Assembly: GCA_000149265.1 (NCBI GenBank)
Contig: CH003302.1
Coordinates: 286,894-350,893 of the forward strand
DNA: 64,000 bases
From: Ciona savignyi
Lineage: Eukaryota > Chordata > Ascidiacea > Phlebobranchia > Cionidae
Direction: 5' to 3'
The notes below the pieces were generated by a model. It was not told the DNA's origin. It searched no databases and was given only the letters and a program-made list of their open reading frames with translations. The translations under genes were made by a program, and so were the position numbers. This document shows, piece by piece, positions 1 through 9,712 of the stretch (positions are counted from its first letter, which is position 1; the number at the start of each line of letters is the position of its first letter).

Positions 1-343
1 GATACAGACATTGGTTAAATCAAATTGATTTAGCCGAAGGCCTGAAGAGGCTAGATTAGGCCAATAGTTTTTCAAAAGATGAAGACCAATAATTTTTACA
101 AAAACAAAAGTTCTCGTATTACTTCATATTACTTCTGCGGGTCAATGTCATACTTTCCTTTCGAAAGTTTGATTTATAAATGTGTACCGGTAGCGTATTT
201 TTGTGTCATACTTTTTCCTACATTTCGCTGCAGGCTTCCCAAAATAATGCTTCTTTTTGTTTAAAACTGTATATGAAATACATTTCTTAAAGGTTAGACC
301 AGTCGTGGGCAACATACAGTCAACGCGCCGGACGCCTGTAAGG

Positions 344-723
344 CCAGTATGGAAAGTACGGCAGCTGCACACTCGAGTTTTTTTTCCCTGCGTCTTTGCA
401 CACTTGGGTAATTTCACACACGCTCGCGAGCTGGCAGTATAAACATCGTATAATTTCCAACAAACCTGTAAACCTACCTCTGGACCTCGGGTAATTTACT
501 GTCGGTACGTTTTTTGTTACGTAGATATTTATGTTAGCTGATGGATACGATAGATTTAGGATAGAATAATATGTTTGTTTAAGATTTTTACAAAAAAGTA
601 ATAAAAGGGAGAATGTTTGCACACTTGAAGTGTGCACTCTTGGACGTTTGCACACTGCACACTTAAATATTTGGCGTGTGCACACTCGAGATCTCGGCGA
701 AAATTGACGTACTTTCCATAGGG
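344..723. mobile_element. MITE-like element with short inverted ends
   Basis: The ends are inverted copies: CCAGTATGGAAAGTACG at 344-360 and its near reverse complement at 708-723. The interior has several copies of a TTTGCACACT-type motif and two CACACTCGAG blocks. There is no coding capacity beyond short chance frames. The core TGGAAAGTxCG is shared with the elements at 818-1049 and 12457-12746, so this looks like one non-autonomous DNA transposon group. The superfamily was not assigned because no clear target duplication is visible. Confidence 0.5.
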
Positions 724-817
724 ACTGTAAGGGAATATTGACTGGCCCCTAGACTGTATCCTTCCACCCAGTTGATAAGTTTGTTTTCTGTTTGCCAGAT
801 TTTTCATGTTTTAACCT

Positions 818-1049
818 AAATTTTGCGCCACGCTAGCAATACTAATTTGTGCCACCACAAACATAATTGCATCATTTTCAATTAAAATTTTGAAGTATAA
901 AGCTTAAAGTATTAAAAATATTGACATAAATGAAAGGAAGTGTAATCACACCAGCACGATTTTTGGAGTTTCCTGCGCCAATAACCGAAACAGTAGTCTG
1001 TGTGCCATGCCAGATATATCCGGCGCATCATACGAACTTTCCAGTAGGG
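818..1049 (-). mobile_element. MITE copy, inverted relative to 12457-12746
   Basis: This stretch is a diverged reverse complement of 12457-12700. Both carry the TGGCGCA-type motifs, the AGATATATC block and the end sequence CCCTACTGGAAAGTTCG (here as its reverse complement at 1033-1049). The left end lacks a recognisable terminal repeat, so this copy may be truncated. Confidence 0.55.
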
Positions 1050-1519
1050 TCCTTCCATATACCCTATAACTGATCCGCTCGCAGACTGTAACTGTACCCT
1101 GTAATTAAGATATTGAATATTATTAATGTACTAATCTGCTCCAAGGTCTTCTTTTTTCACATCTGGCCCGCCGCATCGGATATATACAGGTTTAGCATTT
1201 TTTTGCAGGTTATTAAAATTTGGGCTCCACCAATTAAAATCAACTTTTCTCAAAGTAAAACTTAAATAAAAAATTAAAACAAAAAGATGTAAAAACAGCC
1301 AATCAAAAAATTATTAAAATACCGAAAAAATTGAAATTCTATGTAAAACAAAAAGAATTTAAATTTTAAAACCTAGAAATAAAACTTAATACAAAGCATA
1401 ATAGGAGAACAGTTAAATGAGGAAAAACGGAAAAGAATGTAGAAGGTAAACTGCGCATCACAACTTCAAAATCAAATTGTAAATATATAATTGTTTATTT
1501 GTGGTTTTCTTTACTTTTT

Positions 1520-1529
1520 TATATAAAAG
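1520..1529 (+). promoter_or_regulatory. TATA-like box upstream of COX6C-like gene
   Basis: TATAAAA lies about 110 bases upstream of the ATG at 1632, allowing a 5' UTR of roughly 80 bases. The surrounding DNA is AT-rich, so a chance match is possible. Confidence 0.3.
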
Positions 1530-1631
1530 TGTTGTCTACTTAGACTAACAAATTAAATCAATCTAATAGCATTGCAATACAGTTTATAGAAAAAAAAGCT
1601 GTTTGTTTTTCTAAAATAGTTTGCTTTAACA

Positions 1632-2197
1632 ATGACTAGCCCAATCACATCAGCAATTGGAAAATATGCAGCACTTGCCAATGGACCGCTCCCCAAACCC
1701 GATGGTATGAAAGGTGCACTGCTAAAAAGTGTAAGAGCAGGTGTATTCCCAGCTGTTGCTGTATGTCTGGGTGTCTATGGTGCTGTCTTGGTAAGAGGTT
1801 TTGTTTGTTATTACTTTACATTTCTACTTTGTAACAATTGTAAGTTATGTGTTATCAGCAATTGATATTGTTTTTAAGTTATTTACTATTAATAAAAAGA
1901 TACTTAAATATAAATATCAAAAGAGATATATGGTATACCATTTCGCTTAATACATAGTTGTGAGCGATTGGTGAAAATACCCCTAACATTAATATTTTTA
2001 ATGAACTTGGGTTTGTAGTTTAACATAACAATGAGGTATTTTTGTCTTCATTTTAGTACGCAACATTCTTCCGTCGCAAGGCAAAAATTGACACTTACAT
2101 GAAAAACCTTGACCCTGATGCATTATTTGAGGAACTAAAGGAATACGGTGTGTTTAAATCTGTGAAAGCTTCATGGCAAACTGAGGAGGAAGAGTAA
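1632..2197 (+). CDS. COX6C: Cytochrome c oxidase subunit 6C-like protein (two exons)
   Basis: Exons are 1632-1790 and 2057-2197; the intron is GT-AG in phase 0 and the product is 99 residues. COX6C is a small nuclear-encoded, single-pass subunit of respiratory complex IV in the mitochondrial inner membrane. The first exon gives an N-terminal stretch with a PKP motif, then GALLKSVRAG, then a hydrophobic helix (about residues 36-56). The second exon gives a basic RRKAK segment followed by a helix ending in LKEYGVFKSVK, close to the MRKAGIFQSVK end of vertebrate COX6C. It is somewhat longer than the human protein because of the N-terminus and an acidic tail (QTEEEE). The first ATG of the frame was chosen. 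A polyadenylation signal follows at 2359. Confidence 0.85.
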
Positions 2198-2358
2198 TTT
2201 AGTTACTTTTCTGTAAGTTCAACCATTATGCTTGTGCCTGGAACAACCACAGTTTTTATTTAACTGGAATACATCACATATCAGATTATCAAATACCCTA
2301 AATTAGTTTCATACGGTTGTTTAAGTAGCCTATGTTGTATGTGATAAATAACTTTTTC

Positions 2359-2364
2359 AATAAA
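2359..2364 (+). terminator. AATAAA polyadenylation signal of COX6C-like gene
   Basis: A canonical AATAAA 162 bases after the stop codon at 2195-2197, a usual 3' UTR length for a compact ascidian gene. Confidence 0.6.
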
Positions 2365-3783
2365 ATTGAAGTGCCTTATAAGAATATTCCTGTATAGCCA
2401 TTGATCAAAGTGAATATTAAACATTGATCTGTCCTATTAAGTAATGTAACAATTATTAATTATAGGATTTCCTAAGCAACACAAATAACTGACAAGAGGT
2501 TGGTCTTTTAACAACAACCTTTCATGTTGTAAAAGTCGTGATTATATTTAACTGCCAAATTTTTTTACAAATTAAACCACCTTTAATATATTTCAGGTCT
2601 TCTTACTAATTTCTATGAAACTGTCAATTTGGATATTCTGGACTTTTCTGTGTTGTGTATTATTTGAGTTCCAAATTAAAAGTTAAAATATTTAAGTATT
2701 TGCCGTTTACATTGTTTTGCCACAGCAATGCAGTATAGAATAGGGTAGGACATTCAGGTTTATCCCAGTGAAGGTAAAAACGCAATCCAATTCCAACACG
2801 GGTAGTCGTCAGATTGCCCGATCCTACACCGTCTCATTACGGGAGCTTTTGGTTTAGAAAGTTATATTGCCGTATTTGATTGGGATGTCTATGCAATTTT
2901 TATACGATTTTTAAGTTGTGAACTGAAAATTACAAAATTAAAAAACATTGGTTTTTAATATGAAAATCCTGCATTATTAACAAGTGCATAGACAATCTGG
3001 TTATTTAAAAGTGACATAATTATATAAAGAGAATTTAAATACAAACAAAATTCACTCCTCCAATATCCATTTTTCCTGAAATCCACATAGGCTCAATCAC
3101 ACGCAAACGGAAATCCACGGATCTGCTCGACTCGGTTAAAGGAGGCGTTTAACTAATTATTCTCCCGATCTTTCCAATGCAAACTGACCTCACAAAAAGG
3201 ACTCCTATCCTATAAAATTAATAATTTTTGGTTACAGTTTGGTGGTTATTCTTGGATTTTATCGGCATCCGCTTGCATTCCTAAAAATATTTCTCGGTTT
3301 GGCTTTCTTGTACATATACCAATGGTTAAGATAGTATCCAATCAGAGCTTTCGTATGAAAATTACCTGTTTTTTCTGTTGTTTCTCTTTATTCCATGCTG
3401 CTTAACGTCTGTGTTCATGTCTGCGACGACCTTAAGCGTCAGTTTCTTCACTGACCAGAAGAATGTGTATTACAATTAAGCAGATCTTTTTGTTAATGCT
3501 AGTGTTTTAATAAAAAATACCAAACGTAATTTACAAACAAATATTAAAGTTTTTTGTGATTTTTGCGTTGCTTAAACTTAAATTATCCAACATATTTTCT
3601 TGTGATGCATTTTATACTGTCTACATTGAGGCTAACCTAATAAATTGCCAAGTTACCAATCCAACTTGATATTCATTTTATCTGAATAAAGGATTCACGT
3701 TGGTATTCGTAAAAGTAACAAAAGAAATTAAGAAAATTAGATTATTTTTATATTATTGCGGGCCTTTACGCGATATTTAATTA
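2365..3783. other. Intergenic; one SINE fragment
   Basis: No gene was recognised. About 2735-2835 resembles the reverse orientation of the tRNA-derived SINE body seen complete at 50205-50478 (block GTCGTCAGATTGCCCG). The rest is AT-rich with no supported feature. Confidence 0.4.
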
Positions 3784-4306
3784 CAGTAGAACCCCGCTTA
3801 CCTGACCACCTATGGGACCGTGATCAAGCGGTCGCGTTAGCGGGGTGGTCGTGTTAGTGAATTTTGATTTGGAGCAAGTTGTCGTGATATGCAGCTGAAA
3901 CGTCTGCATTTTGACTAAATTTTTCACCAAATGCCATTATTTTTATTAGATACCGGTACTGCAGAATGAAGTCAATACTAAAGTTTATCTTGTAGGATTC
4001 AGTTCTGTTTGCCACATTTTTTTGTGTGTGCGCTGATTTATACTTATTGTTTTTATCATAAAATAAATTTTACCTTGTTATTTTGGTGACAAAGGCAAGT
4101 TTTTTAGCACATGTGGTCACTTAAGCGGAGTCAAATTTGAAGTTTTGGACCAAAATATGGCGGTCCTGGTCTGGAAACCGGGGTGGTCGCGTTATTGAAA
4201 CAGAATGCAATGCATTACCATAGTAAATTATTTGGGACCGCACTAAAGTGGTCCTGTTAATGAGGTGGTCGTGTTATCGGGGTGGTCTCCAAGCGGGGTT
4301 CCACTG
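3784..4306. mobile_element. pogo/Tigger-like MITE with TA target duplication
   Basis: The 523-base element starts CAGTAGAACCCCGCTTA and ends with the near-perfect reverse complement (TAAGCGGGG-type block, then TTCCACTG); both ends are flanked by TA. About 28 terminal bases match between the ends, including an internal GACCACC. Subterminal regions repeat GGTGGTCGTGTTA-type words several times at both ends, which could be transposase-binding repeats. There is no open frame, so it is non-autonomous. TA duplication with CAGT termini is typical of the Tc1/mariner-pogo group (established); the assignment to pogo/Tigger is inference. Confidence 0.75.
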
Positions 4307-4308
4307 TA

Positions 4309-6399
4309 TTTTATTTTTTAGAGTAATTTAATATTCTTTTTTTTCAATTTAAATGTCCTTTCCAACAGATATCAAAAAATAAAAAATATATCGACAAAAA
4401 AAAGCCTAAAATGCAAGAAAACAGCGTGTTTATATTCTTGGTCATTGTTCGGAGCCGTGATTTGTACACAATTTGCCACTGCATATCTAATGCATATTAA
4501 CTGACTTCCAAGAAGTTTAACTAATAAGTTCATTCAATTCTATCCAGTGTTAAAGTAGATTGACCATTGGTTTGGGTGCAATTAAGTGTTGAAGGATTTC
4601 CCTAAAAATGGTTTATGGTGGGTATGTTTTATGCAAATCTTTTGTTTTCGCATTGAAATTTACTATTTATTTGTATTGCTTTTAAGTGCTTAGCTGATTT
4701 ATATACGCGGTTATAATGTATTAAATTGAGTTATGAATTTTATACTTTAAATGGATTTCCCGTGTTAACTTACGGTATGCAGAGTCCGTTGGTTCTTTTT
4801 TAGTTTATTTTATTTACCTACAACAAGCTCCTTACAATATTAAATAATTAATTCTTACCAGTATCAAAATATCGGTTGTTATATAATAATCGGTGCTGGG
4901 TATTCACAAAATCGTCGTGTTTATATTCTTAGGTCTTTAGGAAATTTCCCTGAGCAATTTATCCAGTATATGCCTGTAGATTCTAAGAGTATTTATTGGC
5001 TTACCAGAAGATTCAACTCAATTGGACATTTTCTTTTTTATTATATAGAGCGTAAATGTGACAAAATTAATTTGCGTTTCCACCTTATTCATGTACGTAA
5101 AAAGATTGTATGAATGATTGGTTAAGTATATTTATTTTTGGCGATTTCCAGGGGTAAAATAAGAAGGAAAATTTATATTTAACTATGTTTTTCTGATGCG
5201 TGTTGTATCTCTTATTTTGCTGCAAATATCGCATTTTGTTACATTTTTCCGGGTATAAACTATGGGATTTCTAAAAGTGTTAAAACATGTAGTCGCGTAA
5301 GGCCCGCAGTTGAATGATCAACATTGATCCGATTTCTTTGTGAAAAAATCCTTGTTGACATCAACCGGAAAACTTATGACAGGGTGACTAAATATTATCG
5401 GTTTCGTTTCCGTGTCGTTAATTTGCTTTGAACTAAGAACAACGATAATTCTGGAACAGAAATTTTATTTTCATAAAACGTCGGAACCAACAAAAGCTCT
5501 AGAAAGAGTACCGGAAAGAAAGTAATTTGAATTGTTTTTTGAAAAAGAAGGAAGAAAAATGTGCTTTAAATTAAATCGATAAAATATTTTGGAAAAGTTA
5601 CAGGGTAAAGGAGAAAAGAAGTGCTTTAATTTTTTGTCTACTCTAAGCTACGAGTGACGTTCGATGCGTCTGAGCAGCAAAATCATGGCTAATCCTGCAA
5701 AACAAAAACAATGCAACTGTTAGTGGGTGGTTGGACGGATGGATGGAGATTGTGTATCCTGAAAATGGATGTAAACGTTTTGGGATTTAAATTGAAGAAA
5801 TATCCCGTGTTAAACACTTACTCTTATACAAAGTGTGCCGTATTTGACCGAGATAATGCTTAAAGGTTTGGGCATAATTATTTATTTTGCACAAAAGCCG
5901 AAGTTCACCTCAATGTGTACAATGTAGCGTGATCGAGACACAAGTGACTTCACTATGCTATGTTTGAAAACCGTGATGATGTGTCACCAGATCGTTATAA
6001 TCATGCTGTATATGAATCTACTATCTTTCTGTTTGCCGGCTGATATTTTTACCGGGCAAGTTTCGAACCCGCGTAGGTTGCGTCACCAAATCCGTATTTA
6101 AAATGTTGCCGTTTACGACACGCGTTTACCCTTCCGTCACACTGGTGTAGACTTGCAAGCTTCTTTTCTCAACGCTCAACATTAAGTTAAAAAAAGTGAG
6201 AAGTTAAATACGACTTACCTGTTGCATGCTTTTTAGAAGACTTGTTAGGCCTGGAAATTGAAAATGATTGAGCTAAGCTTAGTTCAGTGAATCCTTGGTT
6301 CATCCTTATTATAAAATCCCGCTAAATGCTTAGCTTACTACTTTTTACGATTTAGCCAATATCAAAATGGTGCATTCAACGTAATTAGTATAGTCATTT
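4309..6399. other. Intergenic, no supported gene
   Basis: AT-rich sequence with no long frames. A tRNA-like fragment occurs at 6050-6110. Otherwise nothing could be supported. Confidence 0.4.
6050..6110 (-). repeat. tRNA-like SINE fragment (second family)
   Basis: Read on the minus strand it contains GGGTTCGAAACTTG, which fits a pol III B box. A similar block with similar flanks occurs at 9893-9965, so this is a dispersed repeat and not a tRNA gene. No full cloverleaf was found. Confidence 0.35.
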
Positions 6400-7586
6400 T
6401 TAAAATAACGCCATGTTGGATACCTCGCTTATTGCGGCGACGACATCGTCCACCGTCGCTGAACCACCAGCGATTGCCTCGACCACTGCCCCAACACCGT
6501 CTGTGGTTGTTTCTGTTACCGTGGTTCCATCGGTTGTAACGGTAGCTGTTGCAGTTGCTGATGAAGTGGTTGATAATTCAGTGCCATCAGTTATCTCAGG
6601 TTCTTCTTCTTCTGCAAACATTTTGTAAATAATTTTGAAATTTTAATAGCCGGTATCACTCTGACCTGGTAAGACGGGAACTGGTACTGGTGTTGGGATT
6701 TTGGTCACTGGTAGACGGATACAGGGTTGTCGGACGCATGGTTGTCGGACGCATGGTTGTCGGACGCATGGTTGTCGGATGCATGGTTGTCGGATGCATG
6801 GTTTTCGGATGCATGGTTTTCGGATGCATGGTTGTCGAATACATGGTTGTCGGACACATGGTTTTCGTATACATGGTTGTCGAACGCATGGTTGTCGGAC
6901 GCATGGTTGTCGGACGCATGGTTGTCGGACGCATGGTTGTCGAACGCATGGTTGTCGGACGCATGGTTGTCGAACACATGGTTTCCTTACACAAGGTTGC
7001 CTGACGCAGGGTTGGCGAACACATGGTTGTCGAACGCATGGTTGACGAACACATGGTTGACGGACGCATGGTTGTCGGACGCATGGTTGTCGGACGCATG
7101 GTTGACGGACACAAGGTTGTCGGACGCATGGTTGACGGACGCATGGTTGACGGACGCATGGTTGACGGACGCATGGTTGACGGACGCATGGTTGACGGAC
7201 GCATGGTTGACGAACACAGGGTTGGCGAACACACGGTTGACGGACGCATGGTCGACGTACGCACGGTTGACGGACACAAGGTTGTCGGATACATGGTTGA
7301 CGAACGCATGGTTGACGGACACACGGTTGACGAACGCATGGTTGACGGACACAAGGTTGTCGAACAATGGTTGGACTGGCAACAAGACGGGTCATTTCTG
7401 GTACAGGTGTTGCTGTATCTGGTAGAATATCTTCAGTTGCAGCGTCGACCTCAGCAAGTATGGCATCGACATCTGCAATGTTAAGCGGCCAAGTAAGAGC
7501 AATCTATTAAATACATTGAGTTACCAAAACTTACCAACTGCCGAAGCAGCACTGACAGCGAGGAAAAGTAGAGCTAGAAATCTCAT
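6400..7586 (-). CDS. Secreted protein with 43 tandem (V/I)R(Q/K)PC pentapeptides
   Basis: Three exons on the minus strand: 7586-7535, 7472-6666 and 6611-6400, joined in phase 1 at both introns, giving 356 residues. Exon 1 encodes a signal peptide (MRFLALLFLAVSAASA). Residues 18-53 are acidic. Residues 54-268 are 43 uninterrupted five-residue units, each with one Cys and at least one Arg or Lys. A Pro/Val-rich linker (about 269-286) leads to an acidic, Thr/Ser-rich tail of 70 residues. The second intron is only 54 bases with a weak GTCAGA donor; if it is retained, the protein ends at 6643 after GQSDTGY. I recognise no family. The regular Cys spacing recalls keratin-associated protein pentapeptides only in style. 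A structural or matrix protein cross-linked by disulfides is inference. A TATA box lies 50 bases upstream. Confidence 0.7.
6721..7365 (-). repeat. 15-bp coding minisatellite (43 units)
   Basis: There are forty-three contiguous 15-base units coding for the pentapeptides. Two DNA subtypes segregate: units reading GTTGACGGACGCATG on the plus strand predominate at about 7060-7320, and GTTGTCGGACGCATG at about 6721-6960. Units with Ile for Val or Lys for Gln cluster near 6781-6870. Because the period is a multiple of three, all six frames stay open across the array, so the overlapping frames here are shadows. Confidence 0.85.
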
Positions 7587-7634
7587 TTTGTTGCTTCCAG
7601 TAAAATGGGTTGAATGTAAACTGAACTAAAGGGG

Positions 7635-7642
7635 TTTATATA
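7635..7642 (-). promoter_or_regulatory. TATA box of the Cys-repeat gene
   Basis: TATATAAA on the minus strand, 50 bases upstream of the ATG at 7586. This implies a 5' UTR of about 20 bases. Confidence 0.6.
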
Positions 7643-7649
7643 CATTTAT

Positions 7650-8819
7650 TGCATCCGGATTGCAGTTAGAGTCTACTTGAGACAGGTGCCACTTTGAAAA
7701 TCCATACCTCGTTAACAGTTGCCCAGACGATGATAGATAGAAATTCACCACTTATTTTATTTGTTCAGGTGTTGTCAATGTCAAGGGAGAAATGTTGTAA
7801 ACCTAAGAAATACCGCAGCAAATGTTACAAATTGGGCTATATGTTGATAATGCCATAATAAGACTGTAATCACAAAATGCTTAATTGTCAACCCCTAATT
7901 TACCACGTTTAATTAGAATTTATGTTTGTGCTGTACTACTGGAATGTTTTAAGATAAACGATGGCATTATTCTACTTGCCATAACCTTTACCCAAGCACA
8001 ATACAGTACACTTTCGGTCCCACTTTAGACAACTCATTGATGTTAACATTGCACTTATATACACGCCAAGTTGATAAGCACACAGATTATAATATGTTTT
8101 TTACACGTAGACGACTGTGATTCAGTGTGGCTGTTCATTTTTGAAGTAGTTTAGGCACAGATGTACAAATAATATGACAAAAGAAGTAATTTTAAGGGCA
8201 TTGTAATAGTCTTTCTATTGTAAAATAGAAACGCATGGTTTCTCAAATAGACTTGGGGATCACGTAGTCAGGCGGTTGGCAAAATTAAGACTGCGTGAAC
8301 ATATCTATAATTTGTTTGGCATTATTGGTTCACAACCTTGTATATTTACATGATACTTACGTTCGCCATCAAGCGAAGGAAAATGCAAGGACATTATCAC
8401 ATCAGGACATTATCATAGAAAACAGAAGCAGTCCACACTGCTCGAACAATCGAGCAATGGATGCTTGCTGTTTGTCCGACCACATAGATAAATCCAGCAG
8501 AGTAATGGATAAGTGCGTCGCGTTTTGGCCGAAGGATTGCAGAAACGAAAGTTTGCTAGGTGTGTCCATTGCACGGCATTTAATAGACATCACCTGACCC
8601 CGGTGGAGTCTACTAAAACTAATGGATTGTTTCAATATACAATACATTGCCATTGACCCGGTAATCCGACAGTGAGCGTTATCTGACTTGTGTAATAACG
8701 CTCCATACTTATTCGCGAAGTAATCTGACAATTACTCGTTCGAATGGTTTCTCTTCCGCATTTTGCTATTTACGTCATTAAAACATAACATTCTATCCTG
8801 TAAGCCGTGTTCCTGTGTA
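7650..8819. other. Intergenic, no supported gene
   Basis: Short overlapping frames at 8295-8731 have no homology or splice support. Part of 8580-8710 has SINE-like words (CCCGGTAATCCGACAGT). Confidence 0.3.
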
Positions 8820-9025
8820 AGGTATACTTAAGACCCGAATCCAGTGGATTAATGGGTTGTACCAAAACTGGTACAACACAACGTAATAGGAAATTCCTAT
8901 GTTATCCAGGCGAACGGAAAACAAACTGGTGCAGCCAAATTAAAGATTAAATATGGCCCTTGTGATAACGCCCCTTTGCCTTATCCCATTCATGGGATAA
9001 ACATGAATATCCTGTCATTAATCTG
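8820..9025 (+). repeat. tRNA-derived SINE, 3' part
   Basis: It matches the body of the SINE family: AATCCAGTGGATTAATGGGT near the start, then GATAACGCCCC, then CCCATTCATGGGATAAACATGAATATCCTG-type sequence at the 3' end. The tRNA head is not recognisable here. Confidence 0.5.
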
Positions 9026-9359
9026 CTTAAGACAACCCAATGAAGAACAAATACTCAGCGCCCTTGGTAGTTGCTCTTAGGCTGTTTCAGTCGTGGCCGA
9101 AAAGGAGAGTACTAAAATTAAGCAAATTCGTGGTTATCTACTTAAATTTCATTGACACATTAAATTATCCTAAATAAAAAAAAAGCGACATTGACCATAT
9201 GCGTATAGCTATTCTGACTTTATTAATCAGGTTTTCGTCGCTTAAACGAGAAAAAGATATCGAAAAGTTTGGGTCTTCCACAAGAGCCCCTAAAAATCAT
9301 GCCCCGGTAAGTGTGCTTGAAACTAATAGTGTCATCTGACATTAGTGGAATTTCATTTT

Positions 9360-9712
9360 AGGGTTTTTTTCTTTTTCCACTCTGGTCCACGCTTTCGGGC
9401 CACACCTTCTCCTAAAGCCGGCTCCCCCTCAGTACTGGTCGCGCTTTACCGCACACTTTTCTTCAGGGCTTTATATTGTTTGGTTTTAATTAAATTTTGT
9501 TTGCACATTATTGTTCTTTCGCCTAGGTTTGGCGGCCGCGTCCGCTATATTTATTAAATTATATCCTTTTTTTTTCAATGACATGTTTTAACGACTGTTC
9601 GTTTTGCCGTCTTTTCCTGTTCCCGTGTCGTTATTATATTCGCTTACCTTTTTTAAATACTAGGGCAAAAAATGAATAAACTAAACTAAACTAAAACTAA
9701 ACTAAAAACCTC
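9360..9712 (+). mobile_element. 3' end of a non-LTR (LINE-like) retroelement with ACTAAA tail
   Basis: The stretch aligns with 35693-36006: both have a TTTTTC...TTTTCCAC start, AAAGCCGGCT, GCGGCC, GTTTTAAC, GTTTTGCCGT and TCCTGTT blocks in the same order. Both end in AATAAACTAAACTAAAC. A simple-repeat tail after a conserved 3' segment is typical of non-LTR retroelement 3' ends. No reverse transcriptase frame is present. Confidence 0.6.

Noticed and set aside
6721..7365. CRISPR-like array
   Set aside because: Units are contiguous with no spacers, code in frame, and the genome is eukaryotic.
6413..7484. Many overlapping long frames on both strands across the repeat array
   Set aside because: A 15-base period keeps all six frames open. 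Only the minus-strand VRQPC frame joins to a signal-peptide exon with matching splice phase.
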